Positions 14,988 through 15,280 of a DNA stretch of 15,280 bases are shown piece by piece. How positions within the stretch are numbered: position 1 is the stretch's first letter; each line of letters begins with the position of its first letter. The notes under the pieces were generated by a model. It searched no databases, was not told the origin of the DNA, and saw only the letters and a list, made by a program, of their open reading frames with translations. Made by a program: the position numbers and the translations under genes. This DNA comes from JBIOYL01 sp044870185 (GTDB lineage Bacteria; Actinomycetota; CALGFH01): positions 1-15,280 of the forward strand of contig JBIOYL010000406.1 of assembly GCA_044870185.1 (NCBI GenBank), given 5' to 3'.

Positions 14988-15280
14988 TCACGGCCTGCGG
15001 CGGCGGTGCACGCGGGCCTCCCAGGGTTGCAGCATCAGCCGCGACTGGAGCGCGGCGGGCGCCGCCACGTTGGCCAGGAGCAGTTCGGCGCCCAGCCAGC
15101 CGGCGGCGTCCGGGATCGCGACGGTGACCGACCCACCGGAGAAGTTGCCAAGCACCAGCAGCTCGGTGTCGCCGTGGCGGCGGGTGAACGCGTACACCTG
15201 CTCGTGGTCGGCCAGCAGCAGGTGGAAGTCGCCGTGCGCCACCGTGGGCTCGGTGTGGCGCAGCCCGATCAGCCGCCGGT
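14988..15280 (-). CDS. GH13 alpha-glucosidase/oligo-1,6-glucosidase-like enzyme, C-terminal end only
   Basis: Only the last 97 or so codons are in the window; the gene runs off the high-coordinate edge. The visible protein reads RLIGLRHTEPTVAHGDFHLL, LADHEQVYAFTRRHGDTELL, VLGNFSGGSVTVAIPDAAGW and closes with LMLQPWEARVHRRR. The pattern LRHTEPTVxxGDFxLLxxDHExVYAFxR then LLVLxNFS is the C-terminal beta domain of GH13 subfamily enzymes that cleave alpha-1,4 or alpha-1,6 glucosides, and the PWEARV-like ending is the usual last strand. The catalytic barrel is outside the window, so exact specificity (maltose, isomaltose, trehalose-forming) cannot be told. It is the first gene of the minus-strand carbohydrate block. 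Confidence 0.85.
   Translation of the reverse strand, partial: RRLIGLRHTEPTVAHGDFHLLLADHEQVYAFTRRHGDTELLVLGNFSGGSVTVAIPDAAGWLGAELLLANVAAPAALQSRLMLQPWEARVHRRRRP

Overview
The window is GC-rich chromosomal DNA, probably from an actinomycete or a close relative (Actinomycetota). Third codon positions are strongly G/C, GTG and TTG starts occur, Shine-Dalgarno matches are strong, and the encoded families (MalFGK-type sugar importer, DeoR regulator, actinobacterial-style MobF relaxase) fit. Species cannot be fixed from sequence alone. Almost every gene lies on the minus strand, so the locus reads from high to low coordinates.

15280-12381: a carbohydrate-enzyme block. It opens with the C-terminus of a GH13 alpha-glucosidase-like enzyme (14988-15280). 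A GH32 (sucrose/fructan hydrolase family) gene follows and is thoroughly broken: the catalytic Asp of WMNDPNG reads Gly, and there are several indels and a nonsense codon. An IS630-family element (13131-14511) splits it. The insertion can be undone on paper: removing the IS and one copy of the TA target rejoins the two GH32 halves in frame.

12381-10856: a GMC flavin oxidoreductase, intact except for an apparent one-base deletion near 11025-11031, about 57 codons before the end.

10720-6458: remnant of a mobile or conjugative element. An apparently intact 3.4-kb MobF relaxase-helicase is followed by a small gene. The block is bounded by two decayed plus-strand genes: a tyrosine-recombinase fragment (10473-10720) and an N-terminal fragment of an APH-like phosphotransferase (6458 to about 6690). 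No coupling protein, type IV secretion gene or oriT is recognisable.

6161-1: a DeoR-type regulator, a small universal-stress-like protein, two MalF/MalG-type permeases, a solute-binding lipoprotein with a 14-Gly linker, and the start-containing part of a MalK/UgpC-type ATPase. This order (regulator, stress protein, permeases, binding protein, ATPase) suggests one sugar-import operon. The DeoR gene has a perfect 24-bp tandem duplication, and a strong Shine-Dalgarno precedes an ATA codon where an ATG would be expected. A pair of 17-bp repeats, each containing a perfect 12-bp palindrome, lies between the binding-protein and ATPase genes.

Inferred history: a saccharide import and hydrolysis locus now separated by a mobile-element remnant, with decay of the GH32 and damage to neighbouring genes. 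I see no convincing new defence or other undescribed system. The strongest observations concern gene decay, a precisely readable IS insertion, and regulatory repeats.
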